33,005 nucleotides of DNA, from NCBI GenBank assembly GCA_964497585.1, contig CAZCDS010000073.1, positions 1-33,005 of the forward strand, read 5' to 3'. Both the position numbers and the translations under genes were made by a program. Source of the stretch: CAZCDS01 sp964497585. Its GTDB lineage: Bacteria > Desulfobacterota > Desulfomonilia > Desulfomonilales > Desulfomonilaceae. Positions 5,662 to 15,539 of the stretch are shown here, piece by piece; within the stretch, counting starts at the first letter, position 1; each line of letters opens with the position of its first letter. A model generated the notes under the pieces. It searched no databases, was not told the origin of the DNA, and saw only the letters and a program-made list of their open reading frames with translations.

Positions 5662-7935
5662 ATGCTTCCCAGGATATTTATCGTTGTGGCGGCAGTGTTT
5701 TTGGCAGCGATTGCCACAAAAGCGCTCCTCACGGTCACCGGCGATCGGCGCGGCAGCGCGGCTGAGCGAGGAGATTCCAATATGAGCGCACTTTCGGAGA
5801 CGGGGAAGGACATCGGACAAAGGGGTTCCGAAGAACTCTCAGGAAAACACCACAATCGGCTCATCAACGAGAGCAGTCCCTATCTGCTCCAGCACGCGAA
5901 CAATCCCGTCGATTGGTACCCGTGGGGCGATGAAGCCTTTGCGAAGGCAAAAAGAGAGGACAAGCCGATCTATCTTTCGATCGGGTACTCTACCTGCCAC
6001 TGGTGTCACGTGATGGAGCACGAGACCTTCGAGGACGAAGAAGCCGCGGCCTTGATGAATGAAACCTTCGTCTCCATCAAGGTTGACCGGGAGGAACGGC
6101 CCGACATCGACCATATCTACATGAGCGTCAGTCAGATGATGACCGGTGGCGGAGGCTGGCCGCTCAATATCATCATGACCTCTGACAAGAAGCCCTTCTT
6201 TGCGGGCACGTACATTCCCCGTGAGTCGCGGTTCGGTCGCATCGGTATGATTGACCTGTCCCGGCGCATCAAGGAACTCTGGACCACCCGCCGGGAGGAT
6301 GTGCTCAGCTCGGCAAGCAAGATCTTCACCGCGCTCAACCAGGTGCCGGACGATTCACCCGGTGAGGTTCACGGGCAGGCTCTCCTGGATCAGGCCTACG
6401 AGGATCTGCTCAAGCGCTTTGATGAGCAGCACGGGGGATTCAGTCAGGCCCCGAAGTTTCCCACGCCTCATAACCTCTTTTTCCTGATGCGCTATTGGAA
6501 GAGGACCAACCGGCGCAAGGCCCTCGCCATGGTGGAACAGACCCTTCAAAACATGCGATTGGGAGGTGTGTACGACCAGGTGGGCTTCGGCTTCCATCGA
6601 TATTCCACCGACGCTGAGTGGCTTGTCCCTCACTTCGAGAAGATGCTCTACGACCAGGCCATGCTCGCCATCGCGTACACGGAAGCGTACCAGGCCACGG
6701 GAAAGCCGGAGTACGCGCACACCGCGAGGGAAGTTTTTAGCTATGTGCTTCGCGATATGACCGCTCCTGAAGGCGGGTTCTATTCCGCGGAGGACGCGGA
6801 CAGTGAGGGAGAGGAAGGCAAGTTCTACGTATGGACCCTCCAGGACGTGAGAGACCTGCTCGGGAGCGAAGACGCGGATTTCGCAACCGGAGTCTTCAAC
6901 CTGAAGCCTGATGGTAATTTCCGAGAGGAAGCCACGGGAGAGATGACCGGCACGAACATCTTCCACTTGCGCAAGCCTTTACCTGAGATTGCCTCCGAAT
7001 CGGGCACGACTGAAGACGCACTGAGGTCACGGATGGAAAGCGTTCGTCAGAAGCTCTTCACGAGGCGGGAAACGCGCGTGCATCCCCATAAGGACGACAA
7101 GGTCTTGACCGATTGGAACGGTTTGATGATCGCGGCCTTCGCGATAGGGGGCAGGACACTGGACCGGCCCGAGTACGGTGCGGCTGCAAGCAAGGCCGCA
7201 GATTTCGTCCTCGAGAAGCTCCGCACAAAGGCCGGTCGTCTTCTTCATCGGTACCGCCGAGGCCGTGCGGGCATCGCAGCTTCCGTCGACGACTACGCGT
7301 ATTTCATCTGGGGACTCCTCGAGCTTTACGAAACCACCTTCGAGGTTCGGTACCTCAGAAGCGCGCTCGATCTGAACGGCGATCTCGTGAAGTACTTCTG
7401 GGACGATGAGAACGGCGGTTTCTACTTCACCGCGAGCGACTCGGAAAAACTCTTGGTGAGAAGCAAGGAAATCTATGACGGTGCCACGCCTTCGGGGAAT
7501 TCAGTGGCAATGCTGAACTTGCTCAGACTTGCTCGTATCACGGCACAACCCGAGCTGGAGCAGCGAGCTGACTCGATCCTCCGAGCATTCGCGGGAAATG
7601 TAAAACGCTTTCCTTCCGCGTACACGCAGCTCCTCACTGCGCTCGAATTCGAGGTCGGACCGTCGTACGAAGTCGTCGTCGCTGCGGACCCGGATTCCGA
7701 AGACGCGGGAAGAATGATCCGTACGCTTAGGCGTCCCTTTGTGCCGGGCAAGGTGGTGCTTCTCCGTCCGCCCGGTAATGCAGCGGACTCCATCACGAGC
7801 ATCGCTCCGTACACGAAGAATCAGAAGCGTATCGAAGACAAGGCCACGGCGTACGTATGCCTCAACTTCTCCTGTGAATTGCCCACAGCAGATCCGGATA
7901 ACATGCTGATATTACTAGGTGTTAAGAATCCGTGA
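5662..7935 (+). CDS. YyaL/DUF255 thioredoxin-domain protein with N-terminal membrane anchor
   Basis: A 757-residue protein of the YyaL / spermatogenesis-associated protein 20 family. GGAG precedes the ATG at 5662. Residues 4-22 are a hydrophobic helix that may be an uncleaved signal anchor; many family members lack one. The DUF255 thioredoxin-like domain starts around residue 63 (NRLINESSPYLLQHANNPVD) and carries C112-H-W-C115. This is followed by the conserved DREERPDIDHIYM and GGWPLNI segments. The remainder (about 250-750) has the all-alpha barrel pattern of six-hairpin glycosidase-like proteins, with GGFYSAEDADSEGEEGKFYVW and DDKVLTDWNGLMI as family signatures. The biochemical function of the family is not established. 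The length matches the family plus the anchor. Confidence 0.88.
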   Translation: MLPRIFIVVAAVFLAAIATKALLTVTGDRRGSAAERGDSNMSALSETGKDIGQRGSEELSGKHHNRLINESSPYLLQHANNPVDWYPWGDEAFAKAKREDKPIYLSIGYSTCHWCHVMEHETFEDEEAAALMNETFVSIKVDREERPDIDHIYMSVSQMMTGGGGWPLNIIMTSDKKPFFAGTYIPRESRFGRIGMIDLSRRIKELWTTRREDVLSSASKIFTALNQVPDDSPGEVHGQALLDQAYEDLLKRFDEQHGGFSQAPKFPTPHNLFFLMRYWKRTNRRKALAMVEQTLQNMRLGGVYDQVGFGFHRYSTDAEWLVPHFEKMLYDQAMLAIAYTEAYQATGKPEYAHTAREVFSYVLRDMTAPEGGFYSAEDADSEGEEGKFYVWTLQDVRDLLGSEDADFATGVFNLKPDGNFREEATGEMTGTNIFHLRKPLPEIASESGTTEDALRSRMESVRQKLFTRRETRVHPHKDDKVLTDWNGLMIAAFAIGGRTLDRPEYGAAASKAADFVLEKLRTKAGRLLHRYRRGRAGIAASVDDYAYFIWGLLELYETTFEVRYLRSALDLNGDLVKYFWDDENGGFYFTASDSEKLLVRSKEIYDGATPSGNSVAMLNLLRLARITAQPELEQRADSILRAFAGNVKRFPSAYTQLLTALEFEVGPSYEVVVAADPDSEDAGRMIRTLRRPFVPGKVVLLRPPGNAADSITSIAPYTKNQKRIEDKATAYVCLNFSCELPTADPDNMLILLGVKNP

Positions 7936-8090
7936 AAATTCCGGCGAAATCGGGTAAGATTGCCGCGTCGTAACCGATCGCACAGAAGCTCTGCCAAGTA
8001 GCAAGAGAGAGGGGAATCTTCGGGGGGTTGATCCCCTGGGTTCGTCTTGCGCGCCGCGTCTAACTTACTTGTAAATCCGGAGGATCGCTG

Positions 8091-10100
8091 ATGAAAGACT
8101 CTCACGGTGGATTGGATCAGCTCTCGATAAGCACTATCCGAATGCTTGCCGCGGACGCGGTGCAGCAGGCCAACTCAGGGCACCCGGGCCTGCCCCTCGG
8201 GGCTGCACCTATGGCCTACGTCCTCTGGACCCGGCTCATGCGCCACAACCCAGGCAATCCTCGCTGGGCGAATCGAGACCGATTTGTCCTGTCCGCCGGG
8301 CATGGGTCAGCCTTGCTCTATGCTTTGCTACATCTGAGCGGGTACGATCTCTCACTTGAGGAAATCAAGAACTTTCGTCAGTGGGGGAGCAAGACACCCG
8401 GTCATCCCGAGTACGATCCCGCGACCGGGGTGGAGTGCACGACCGGTCCTCTCGGGCAGGGGTTCGGCATGGGAGTGGGTATGGCCGTGGCCGAAAGATT
8501 TCTCGCGGCGCACTTCAATCGTCCCGAATTCCCGCTCGTGGATCACTTCACGTACGGCATCGTGTCCGACGGGGACCTCATGGAAGGCGTGTCTTCCGAA
8601 ACGGCCTCGCTTGCCGGGCATCTCGGACTTGGCAAGCTGATCTATTTGTACGATGACAACCACATCTCGATCGAAGGGAGCACATCCATTGCGTTCACCG
8701 AAGACGTGGGAGCCAGGTTCGAGGCGTACCACTGGCACGTACAACGGGTCTCGGACGGGAACGACCTGGAAGCAATCGAAGCCGCGCTGAAAAACGCTCA
8801 CGCGGAGTCGGATCGTCCCTCTTTGATCATGGTGAGAACTCACATCGGGTACGGAAGTCCCAAGCAGGACAGCGAGAAAGCTCACGGAGAACCGCTCGGC
8901 GAGGAGGCACTCAAGGCAACGAAGGAGTTTTTTGGCTGGCCGCTGGAGCCGCGATTCCGCGTGCCGGAGGAGGTGCGCTCCCATTTCCGAACCGTAATGG
9001 AAGGGGGCGTCGAAGCGGAAGCGCAATGGCGCGCACTCCTGTCGCGGTACGCCGAGGACTTTCCCGCTGATGCGGAGCGCTTCGAACGACAGGTTCGGGG
9101 TGAGCTTCCGGCCGGGTGGGATTCCGCGATGCCGGTTTTCAAACCTGGAGACGGTCCCATTGCCACGCGAGCCGCGTCGGGCAAGGTTCTCAACGCGTTC
9201 GCGGAAGTGGTAACGAACATGTTGGGCGGGTCCGGCGACCTCGCCCCTTCCACCAAGACGATAATCGCGAGCTCTCAGAATCAGAGTCACGACAACCCGG
9301 GCGGGAGGAACATGCGATTCGGAGTCAGGGAGCATGCCATGGGCACGATTGTGAACGGAATGGCTCTCCACGGCGGTGTCATTCCCTATGGAGCGACCTT
9401 TCTCGTCTTCGCGGATTACATGCGGCCTGCTTTGCGGCTGGCGAGCATTATGGGAACCCATTCGATCTTCATCTTCACCCACGACAGCATCGGAGTGGGT
9501 GAGGACGGACCAACGCATCAACCCGTCGAGCAAGTCGCGTCGCTGAGGGCTATGCCGAATCTGACCGTCATCAGGCCCGCGGATGCGAATGAAACTGCCG
9601 TTGCCTGGCGGGTCACCCTGGAACGAAAGAAGCCCGTTGCGCTCATGCTGACTCGTCAGAAGCTCCCCATACTTGATACGGAACAGTCTCCCACCATGGA
9701 AGGGACGGCCAAGGGAGCGTACGTACTGGCCGATACCCAGGGCACCCCAGACATTCTCCTACTTGCGACGGGGTCGGAGGTGCACCTGGCATATGAGGCC
9801 CGGCGGAAACTCGAAGGCGAACATCATATCAAGGCTCGGGTCGTATCAATGCCTAGTTGGGAACTCTTTTCCGAACAGTCCGACGAATACCGGAACAGTG
9901 TGCTGCCGCCCGACGTGAAAAAGCGTCTCGCAATCGAGGCCGGCTCGCGCTTGGGTTGGTCCGCCTGGGTTGGCGACGAGGGAGATACCATCACCATCGA
10001 TCATTTTGGAGCTTCCGCTCCAGGGGGTGAAATAATGCGTCACTACGGCTTCACCGTGGAGAACGTGGTGGCCCGAGCGAGAGATCTGGTCAAAGGCTAA
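8091..10100 (+). CDS. tkt: Transketolase
   Basis: A full-length 669-residue transketolase. It transfers two-carbon ketol units in the non-oxidative pentose phosphate pathway, using thiamine diphosphate. GGAGG stands before the ATG at 8091. Visible signatures are ANSGHPGLPLGAAPMAYVLW near residue 27, the cofactor-binding GDG segment (VSDGDLMEGVSSETASLAGH, about 160-180), DNHISIEG, and in the pyrimidine domain RFGVREHAMGTIVNGMALHG and FTHDSIGVGEDGPTHQPVEQ. The C-terminal domain ends normally. It stands alone between spacers of 155 and 296 nt, with no other pentose phosphate gene in the window. Confidence 0.96.
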   Translation: MKDSHGGLDQLSISTIRMLAADAVQQANSGHPGLPLGAAPMAYVLWTRLMRHNPGNPRWANRDRFVLSAGHGSALLYALLHLSGYDLSLEEIKNFRQWGSKTPGHPEYDPATGVECTTGPLGQGFGMGVGMAVAERFLAAHFNRPEFPLVDHFTYGIVSDGDLMEGVSSETASLAGHLGLGKLIYLYDDNHISIEGSTSIAFTEDVGARFEAYHWHVQRVSDGNDLEAIEAALKNAHAESDRPSLIMVRTHIGYGSPKQDSEKAHGEPLGEEALKATKEFFGWPLEPRFRVPEEVRSHFRTVMEGGVEAEAQWRALLSRYAEDFPADAERFERQVRGELPAGWDSAMPVFKPGDGPIATRAASGKVLNAFAEVVTNMLGGSGDLAPSTKTIIASSQNQSHDNPGGRNMRFGVREHAMGTIVNGMALHGGVIPYGATFLVFADYMRPALRLASIMGTHSIFIFTHDSIGVGEDGPTHQPVEQVASLRAMPNLTVIRPADANETAVAWRVTLERKKPVALMLTRQKLPILDTEQSPTMEGTAKGAYVLADTQGTPDILLLATGSEVHLAYEARRKLEGEHHIKARVVSMPSWELFSEQSDEYRNSVLPPDVKKRLAIEAGSRLGWSAWVGDEGDTITIDHFGASAPGGEIMRHYGFTVENVVARARDLVKG

Positions 10101-10396
10101 GTCGCGAAGACAGAGGCTGAAGGTTCCGGGCAAACGGTATTGTCTCGCAATCCGGATGGTTAATCCGGCCACAAGTTTCGCGAAGCGAGCAATACCGATG
10201 CATTTTCGAACGAATGAAATTCCGCCGCCTCTACCCTGACGTGCGTAACATGAAAATTCCTTTTATCCTTTCACGCCCGAAGAGCGGCAAGAATATTTTT
10301 TTGAAACTACGCCCGGGGACCGTGCAAGCAAAAGATCCACGGGAATCCGTGTAATCGACTCTCTGAATCAGATTTTGAAATCAGGAAGGGTGTGTG
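10101..10396. other. Intergenic region, 296 bases
   Basis: No gene is supported. A small dyad CCGGAT-GGTTA-ATCCGG lies near 10152-10168. A T7 run near 10296-10302 follows only a weak stem, so a terminator is doubtful. Confidence 0.35.
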
Positions 10397-11554
10397 ATGA
10401 CGCGAGCGTTGGAAGGGATCAAGATAATCGATCTGACGATGAATTTGCCGGGTCCGTACATGACGTGGCTCCTTGCAATGATGGGAGCGGAAGTGGTCAA
10501 GATAGAGAACCCCGTCGGAGGCGACTACGCCCGTGCTCTGGCCGGCGGGGCCCCGGGGAAGACTTCGCCCTATTTTGAAGCGGTCAATCGCAACAAGAAA
10601 AGCGTTACGCTGAACCTCAAGCATCCCGAGGGCAAGCGGCTATTCCTGGGGCTTCTCGAAACGCACGACATCCTGGCGGAGGGCTTTCGCCCGGGAACCA
10701 TGGAACGCCTCGGTCTGGGCTACGAGGAGACCAGCGCTCGTTTGCCCCGTCTCATCCACGTTTCGATCTCAGGCTATGGGCAGCAGGGCCCCTACCGGGA
10801 ACGGGCCGGTCACGACGTCAACTATCTGTCCCTTGCCGGCGTTATTGGGATGACGGGCACTGCAGAGGGCATACCGGTTATTCCAGGTGTCCAGATAGCG
10901 GATCTTGCTGGCGGGAGCCTCATGGGGCTCTCCGGGCTCCTTGCAGCGATTATCCAGCGGGACCGGACCGGCAAAGGCCAGTTCATAGACACCGCGATGT
11001 TCGACGGCTCGTTCTCGCTCGCAACCATGGTCTTCAGTGGTGTGGAGGCCGGCATGGAAAAGGCCGAGCCGGGAAGGATGTTCCTTAACGGACGCCTCCC
11101 CTGCTACGGGCTCTACCCGACCAAGGACCATCGATGCATGTCGCTCGGCGCGCTCGAGCCCAAGTTCTGGCAGAACTTCTGCACCGCGGTGGACCGGGAG
11201 GACCTCCGAGGCAGCCAGTTTGGCGGCCCGGAGACAGTGGCCGAAGTGCGGCGGATTTTCGCGGGACGCACCCAGGCCGAATGGATTGAGCTCTTGAAGA
11301 CCCACGACTGCTGCTGCGAACCCGTGCTCACGCTGGAAGAGGCCGCTGACTCGCATCTGGTAAAAGCCCGCGGTCTTACCGCCACGGGAGCCGACGGAAA
11401 ACGGCACCTGGCGTGTCCCTTGCGATTTTCCGGTTCACCTCTACCCCAACACGGGCCGGCGCCGGGACTCGGCGAGCACACCCGGGAAGTCCTGGCGGAG
11501 ATCGGGCTTAGCGAGGCAGATCTGGACTCCCTCGCTCAACAGGGAGTGATCTGA
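10397..11554 (+). CDS. CaiB/BaiF family protein, alpha-methylacyl-CoA racemase-like
   Basis: A 385-residue class III CoA-transferase fold protein. AGGAAGG is placed about 8 nt before the ATG at 10397; a GTG lies three bases earlier. The N-terminal EGIKIIDLTMNLPGPYMTWLLAMMGAEVVKIE is the family's nucleotide-fold start. His139 in AGHDVNYL and Asp169 in IADLAGG are 30 residues apart, as are the catalytic His126 and Asp156 of mycobacterial alpha-methylacyl-CoA racemase. CoA-transferases keep the Asp but usually not the His in GHD-NY, so racemase or a close relative is the better guess. In this lineage such proteins often serve degradation of branched or bile-type acyl-CoAs. No acyl-CoA metabolism gene is next to it, so the substrate is unknown. 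Confidence 0.85.
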   Translation: MTRALEGIKIIDLTMNLPGPYMTWLLAMMGAEVVKIENPVGGDYARALAGGAPGKTSPYFEAVNRNKKSVTLNLKHPEGKRLFLGLLETHDILAEGFRPGTMERLGLGYEETSARLPRLIHVSISGYGQQGPYRERAGHDVNYLSLAGVIGMTGTAEGIPVIPGVQIADLAGGSLMGLSGLLAAIIQRDRTGKGQFIDTAMFDGSFSLATMVFSGVEAGMEKAEPGRMFLNGRLPCYGLYPTKDHRCMSLGALEPKFWQNFCTAVDREDLRGSQFGGPETVAEVRRIFAGRTQAEWIELLKTHDCCCEPVLTLEEAADSHLVKARGLTATGADGKRHLACPLRFSGSPLPQHGPAPGLGEHTREVLAEIGLSEADLDSLAQQGVI

Positions 11555-11912
11555 TCGGGCGAGACCCGGGGTGGCCGGAGCCGGTGACGTGCCAATCACC
11601 TGCGAAAAGGCGCCATCGTGACGGTACGTTCAACGTTGACTCGTGCCCAGCCGAAGGGGTATGGTGCAAAACCACGGAAGTAGGGCTGCCGCCACTGATT
11701 CCTTTGGCATCGGTGGGACAGCACTACGAATCGCCCCCAGTGAAAGGCTGTCGGACCTGAGGAAGTTCTACCGTTTTAGGTTGAACCGAGCTGGCTTGTT
11801 CCCTCCCTCTGACCCGTTCAGGAAGGTGAGGGGAAGTCTGGACCTACGTCGCACGTTACCAGTTTGAACACATACTGGACAGAGGGGCCGATACGCGACA
11901 AGGAGGTGGGCA
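11555..11912. other. Intergenic region, 358 bases, chemoreceptor leader
   Basis: No gene is supported. The stretch 11650-11790 contains several G+C-rich complementary segments and could fold. I compared it by eye with cyclic-di-GMP and cobalamin riboswitch cores and could not match the conserved elements. Confidence 0.35.
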
Positions 11913-13583
11913 GTGGCGAAAGGCAAGGGCTTCGCTCGCAGGATCATCGCAGCGTTTACCGATTTCGGTCTGCGTATGAGGATCCTCTGCTTCGCGGCTA
12001 TCCCGCTGGCCGTGATAGTGATCGTTGCGATCCTGGGCTTGCGCGGACTGGCGGAGGTCTATTCCGGAAATCAAGTGCTGGACCGGTCTCATGAGCCGGT
12101 TCAGGGTCTGTGGGGTGTCGAGGCGCATGCTCGGGCTGCTCAGTCGAATCTTCGTGGCTTTGCCCTGACGGGGAATGAGGAGTTCCTCCGGAAATATGAG
12201 GACGCCACCGGCCTTGTTGAGAGGTCGCTGGACGAACTCAAGGAGAAACTCGGACAGTCCTCCGAGCAGGCGACGGCTCTGGCCGAGGCTGAGGAGCAAT
12301 TCCGATCTTGGAATCAAACCATCGCCAAACCGACCTTGGAAATGCGTCAGGAGCCGGGTGCGGAAAAAAGTCCTGCCCCTATAGCGCAACTGGGGCAAAA
12401 AACTGAAGGGTCTCGGCATTTCGACCGGTTCCTCGAGTTGATTGGCCAGATGAGGAAGTCGGCAAGCGCTGTTGTTGCCGCGCAAAGAACCAAAGTTGCC
12501 GGGTACAACGAATCGACGAGGAAGTTCCTGAGATGGACTGTACCTTGCGTGATAGCACTCAGCTTGCTTATTTTCTATTTGCTCTCAGGTGCGATCGCCA
12601 AGCCCTTCCAGCGGGCACAGAGTCTTGTCCAGGATGTGGCCGGCGGCAACCTGACAGGCCATATGGAAGTCCGATCAGGCAGTGAAGTCGGCCGACTCGG
12701 ATCAGCCCTCAATCAAATGGTCGACTCGCTCAAGAATCAGGCGGATCAAGTGCTCGAAGGCATCGGCGTCCTGGCCGCGTCCGCGTCCGAGATAGCCACG
12801 ACCGGAGCCCAACTTGCCGCCAGCACGTCGCGGTCCTCCTCCGCCGTCACGGAGACTACCACTACGGTGGAACAGGTGAGGCAGGCGGCCCAGGTTGCCG
12901 GGGAACAGGCCAAGACCGTAGCAAAGAACTCTCGCCACGCTGTGGAAATATCCAACTCCGGCCGGCAGGCCACAGAGGATACCATTCAGGGGATGAACCA
13001 GATCAAGGAGCAGATGGAATCAATTGCCAATACCGTACTGAAACTCAACGAACAGAGCGAGGCGATTGAAGAGATCATTGCAGCGGTAAAAGACCTCGCG
13101 GACCAATCGAACCTTCTCGCGGTCAATGCGTCGATAGAGGCGGCAAGGGCCGGTGAGCACGGCAAAGGGTTCGCGGTGGTAGCACAGGAGATCAAGACCC
13201 TTGCCGACCAGTCCAAGGACGCAACCGAGCAGGTGCGGTCCATGCTCGACGATACTCGGAAATGGGTGAGAGCTGTGGTGATGGCGACGGAGCAAGGTGC
13301 GAAGGCAGTTGACGCAGGCGTGCAGCAATCGGTTCTCGCAGGCGAAGCAATCCAGTCGCTGACGGAAAGCGTTGCCGCGTCCTCTCAGGCAGCCTCGGTC
13401 ATCGAAGCATCGAGCGAACAGCAGATTGTGGGTGTCGATCAAGTGGCGATTGCCATATCCAGAATCGATGAGGCCATTCGCAGTAATGTCGATGCAGCTT
13501 CCCAACTCGAAGGCGCAGCCGGAAGATTGAAGGATCTAGGCGAATCGCTCAAGACCGTCGTCGAGCGAACAAAGATCAAGTAA
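11913..13583 (+). CDS. Methyl-accepting chemotaxis protein with CHASE3 sensor domain
   Basis: A 556-residue chemoreceptor starting at GTG 11913 with AAGGAGGTGG just upstream. Layout: a cytoplasmic N-terminus, TM1 at about residues 24-46, a periplasmic helical domain of about 150 residues, TM2 at about 204-226, HAMP at about 226-280, and a long signalling coiled coil to the end. The periplasmic part has the CHASE3 signature AAQSNLRGFALTGNEEFLRK, a ligand-sensing four-helix type. The hairpin tip is well conserved: IKDLADQSNLLAVNASIEAA followed by RAGEHGKGFAVVAQEI, which contacts CheA and CheW. There is no C-terminal CheR-docking pentapeptide. No che genes are nearby. The ligand is unknown. Confidence 0.93.
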   Translation: MAKGKGFARRIIAAFTDFGLRMRILCFAAIPLAVIVIVAILGLRGLAEVYSGNQVLDRSHEPVQGLWGVEAHARAAQSNLRGFALTGNEEFLRKYEDATGLVERSLDELKEKLGQSSEQATALAEAEEQFRSWNQTIAKPTLEMRQEPGAEKSPAPIAQLGQKTEGSRHFDRFLELIGQMRKSASAVVAAQRTKVAGYNESTRKFLRWTVPCVIALSLLIFYLLSGAIAKPFQRAQSLVQDVAGGNLTGHMEVRSGSEVGRLGSALNQMVDSLKNQADQVLEGIGVLAASASEIATTGAQLAASTSRSSSAVTETTTTVEQVRQAAQVAGEQAKTVAKNSRHAVEISNSGRQATEDTIQGMNQIKEQMESIANTVLKLNEQSEAIEEIIAAVKDLADQSNLLAVNASIEAARAGEHGKGFAVVAQEIKTLADQSKDATEQVRSMLDDTRKWVRAVVMATEQGAKAVDAGVQQSVLAGEAIQSLTESVAASSQAASVIEASSEQQIVGVDQVAIAISRIDEAIRSNVDAASQLEGAAGRLKDLGESLKTVVERTKIK

Positions 13584-13614
13584 CGGTCCTCCTGAACAGA
13601 GCCCGGTCCACGTA

Positions 13615-14223
13615 CTACTGAAAGAAGCCGACATCTCCCTTGCCTTCCCTGAGCACCGTGGGAGTGTCGTCGAGCAAGCTTACGATCGAGGAAGGCTCCG
13701 GCAGGAATGTCCCTCCGTCGATGACGAGATCAACCCGCCCCTTGTAGATCTTATCTATTTCCCGTGGATCGTCCAGAAGCTGCTCGTCGGGCATGCGGAC
13801 CGACGAGCTCAGTATCGGATTGCCCATCTCGTCGACAAGAGCCCTGGCTACCTCGTTGTCGGGGATTCGGATGCCAACCTCGTTGCGTTTGGTCAAAACG
13901 ATGCGGGGAACGAGCTTGGTCGCTCTGAGCACAAATGTATAGGGCCCCGGCAGGAACCGTCGGAGTATTCTGTACGCGTTGTCCGTTACTTGAGCATAGT
14001 CAGCTATCTGCTTGAGATCAGCGAAGACGAAGGTGATGTGCCGCTTGTTGTCCATCTTCTTGATTCGGCGGACTTTCTCCAGGGCTTTCCTGCTGTTGAT
14101 ATCGCAGCCCAGACCATAGACGGTGTCCGTGGGATAGATGATGACCCCATCGGAACGCAGTATCTCCGCAACTCTTGCTACATGCCTCGGTTGGGGATGA
14201 GTAGGATTAATCTGTAGTATCAT
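13615..14223 (-). CDS. YciO/Sua5/YrdC-family protein, YciO-like
   Basis: A 202-residue YrdC-fold protein. The family's RNA/ATP-binding strand is seen in DGVIIYPTDTVYGLGCDI (about residues 29-46), and RRFLPGPYTFVLRAT and EVGIRIPDN are typical. Sua5/TsaC enzymes, which make threonylcarbamoyl-AMP for tRNA t6A, carry a KxR-KP motif and STSAN. Here these are RIKKMDNKRHITF and LSSSVRMP, the pattern of the YciO branch. So it is probably a paralog of unproven function, although a t6A role cannot be excluded. It lies downstream of nrdR-ribD on the same strand, after a 182-nt gap. Confidence 0.85.
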   Translation of the reverse strand: MILQINPTHPQPRHVARVAEILRSDGVIIYPTDTVYGLGCDINSRKALEKVRRIKKMDNKRHITFVFADLKQIADYAQVTDNAYRILRRFLPGPYTFVLRATKLVPRIVLTKRNEVGIRIPDNEVARALVDEMGNPILSSSVRMPDEQLLDDPREIDKIYKGRVDLVIDGGTFLPEPSSIVSLLDDTPTVLREGKGDVGFFQ

Positions 14224-14405
14224 GCCAGACTCCAGGCCGAGACCGACCTCAATTTCAGTGCCTTTTATGGTGCAGGACCGTGTTCTTTGGGCTTTCTGAC
14301 AAGTGGCAGATTAACATGGTGTTATGCCAACGTCCATCCTGGGAAAGAGCTGCTCAGATGATTTCCTCACCCCTCCCGACCAGGTGATGACAAAGTCTTT
14401 CGTTT

Positions 14406-15539
14406 TCAGGCGATGTCCGGATAGCGGACTCGCCCCGTCACGAGAATATCCGGACCGACCCGAGATGTTTCCACCTCTTCGAGCCTCGGAGCTTGTCCGA
14501 GCCGAGCCACACCGCTTCCGCCGATGCCACTCGGCGCCTTTCGCCCGCCGATTATCATAGGAGCATAGAAGAATAGGCAACGATCCACAAGCCTTGCTTT
14601 CAATGCAGCTTCAGCCAGGGTCGCTCCTCCTTCGATCAGAACACTGGTGATGCAGTGCTTGTAAAGCCTGTCCAGCAGCTCGCGCAGATCCGTTTGATGA
14701 GTCCGTTGGGTGGCGATAATCTCAGCACCCTTGTCTTCCAACTGCCTTCTGCGCTTGTATGGAGGCTCCCTTCGGCAACCGATGAAGAGTCCGGCTTGGG
14801 AGGAGGAATTGATGACCGCGGCGGCCGGAGGGGTTCTCAGATTGGAATCCGCGACGATCCGGATGGGATCGCGGCCTGTTCTCCCTGGAAGACGCGTGGT
14901 CAGCGCGGGGTTATCGGCAAGTATGGTCCCGATTCCCACCATGATCGCGGAAACCCTGTCCCTGAGCCTGTGGACACGATGCCGGGAAGCCTCAGACGTG
15001 ATCCATTGGGAGTGCCCAGTGCGGGTGGCGATCCGACCGTCAAGGCTCATAGCAAGCTTCAGAAAGACAAAAGCCCTGCGCTTCGTTACATTCGTGATGA
15101 AGATCTCGTTCAGACGGCGGCACCGGTTCTCGAGCACGGGTCCAGACACTTCGATACCGGCCTTCCGTAAAGTCTCCAATCCGCCTCCTGCCACGTCGGG
15201 GTTAGGGTCGCGCATCCCGTACCAGACCCCTTTGATCCCGGCTTCGATGACGGCTCTCGTGCACGGGGGGGTTCGGCCGTGGTGGTTGCACGGTTCGAGC
15301 GTCACAAACAGATCGGACCCGGCCGCCTCGGCGCCGGCGTCCAAAATCGCCTCGATCTCCGCGTGAGCCTTGCCTGCCGCACGGTGGTACCCTTCGCCGA
15401 CGATTCTTCCGCGTTTGACAAGGACCGCGCCGACCATAGGGTTGGGATCGGTACGCCCCATTGCCCGCCGCGCGAGCGTCAGGGCACGGGCCATGAACTT
15501 TTCCGCTTCAGGGGATGTCTTGGATGGCCGACTCTTCAT
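14406..15539 (-). CDS. ribD: Bifunctional riboflavin biosynthesis deaminase/reductase RibD
   Basis: Catalyses deamination and then reduction of the pyrimidine intermediate formed from GTP in riboflavin synthesis. The deaminase domain (about residues 10-140) shows the zinc ligands HAEIEAIL and LEPCNHHGRTPPC. The reductase domain (about 145-370) shows FLKLAMSLDGRIATRTGHSQWIT and SVLIEGGATLAEAAL. The ATG at 15539 gives a normal 377-residue enzyme; a TTG at 15554 and an ATG at 15494 are alternatives. The chosen start overlaps the 3' end of nrdR by 32 nt, so the two are translationally linked, a common pairing. The other riboflavin genes (ribE, ribBA, ribH) are not downstream, where many relatives keep them. 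Confidence 0.93.
   Translation of the reverse strand: MKSRPSKTSPEAEKFMARALTLARRAMGRTDPNPMVGAVLVKRGRIVGEGYHRAAGKAHAEIEAILDAGAEAAGSDLFVTLEPCNHHGRTPPCTRAVIEAGIKGVWYGMRDPNPDVAGGGLETLRKAGIEVSGPVLENRCRRLNEIFITNVTKRRAFVFLKLAMSLDGRIATRTGHSQWITSEASRHRVHRLRDRVSAIMVGIGTILADNPALTTRLPGRTGRDPIRIVADSNLRTPPAAAVINSSSQAGLFIGCRREPPYKRRRQLEDKGAEIIATQRTHQTDLRELLDRLYKHCITSVLIEGGATLAEAALKARLVDRCLFFYAPMIIGGRKAPSGIGGSGVARLGQAPRLEEVETSRVGPDILVTGRVRYPDIA

Noticed and set aside
8352..9533. 393-codon open frame on the minus strand opposite transketolase
   Set aside because: Antisense shadow produced by the codon bias of tkt; Arg/His-rich and without ribosome site.
11640..11800. Cobalamin or cyclic-di-GMP riboswitch before the chemoreceptor
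   Set aside because: The cobalamin box AGCCAGGAGACCTGCC and the c-di-GMP receptor elements are not present.
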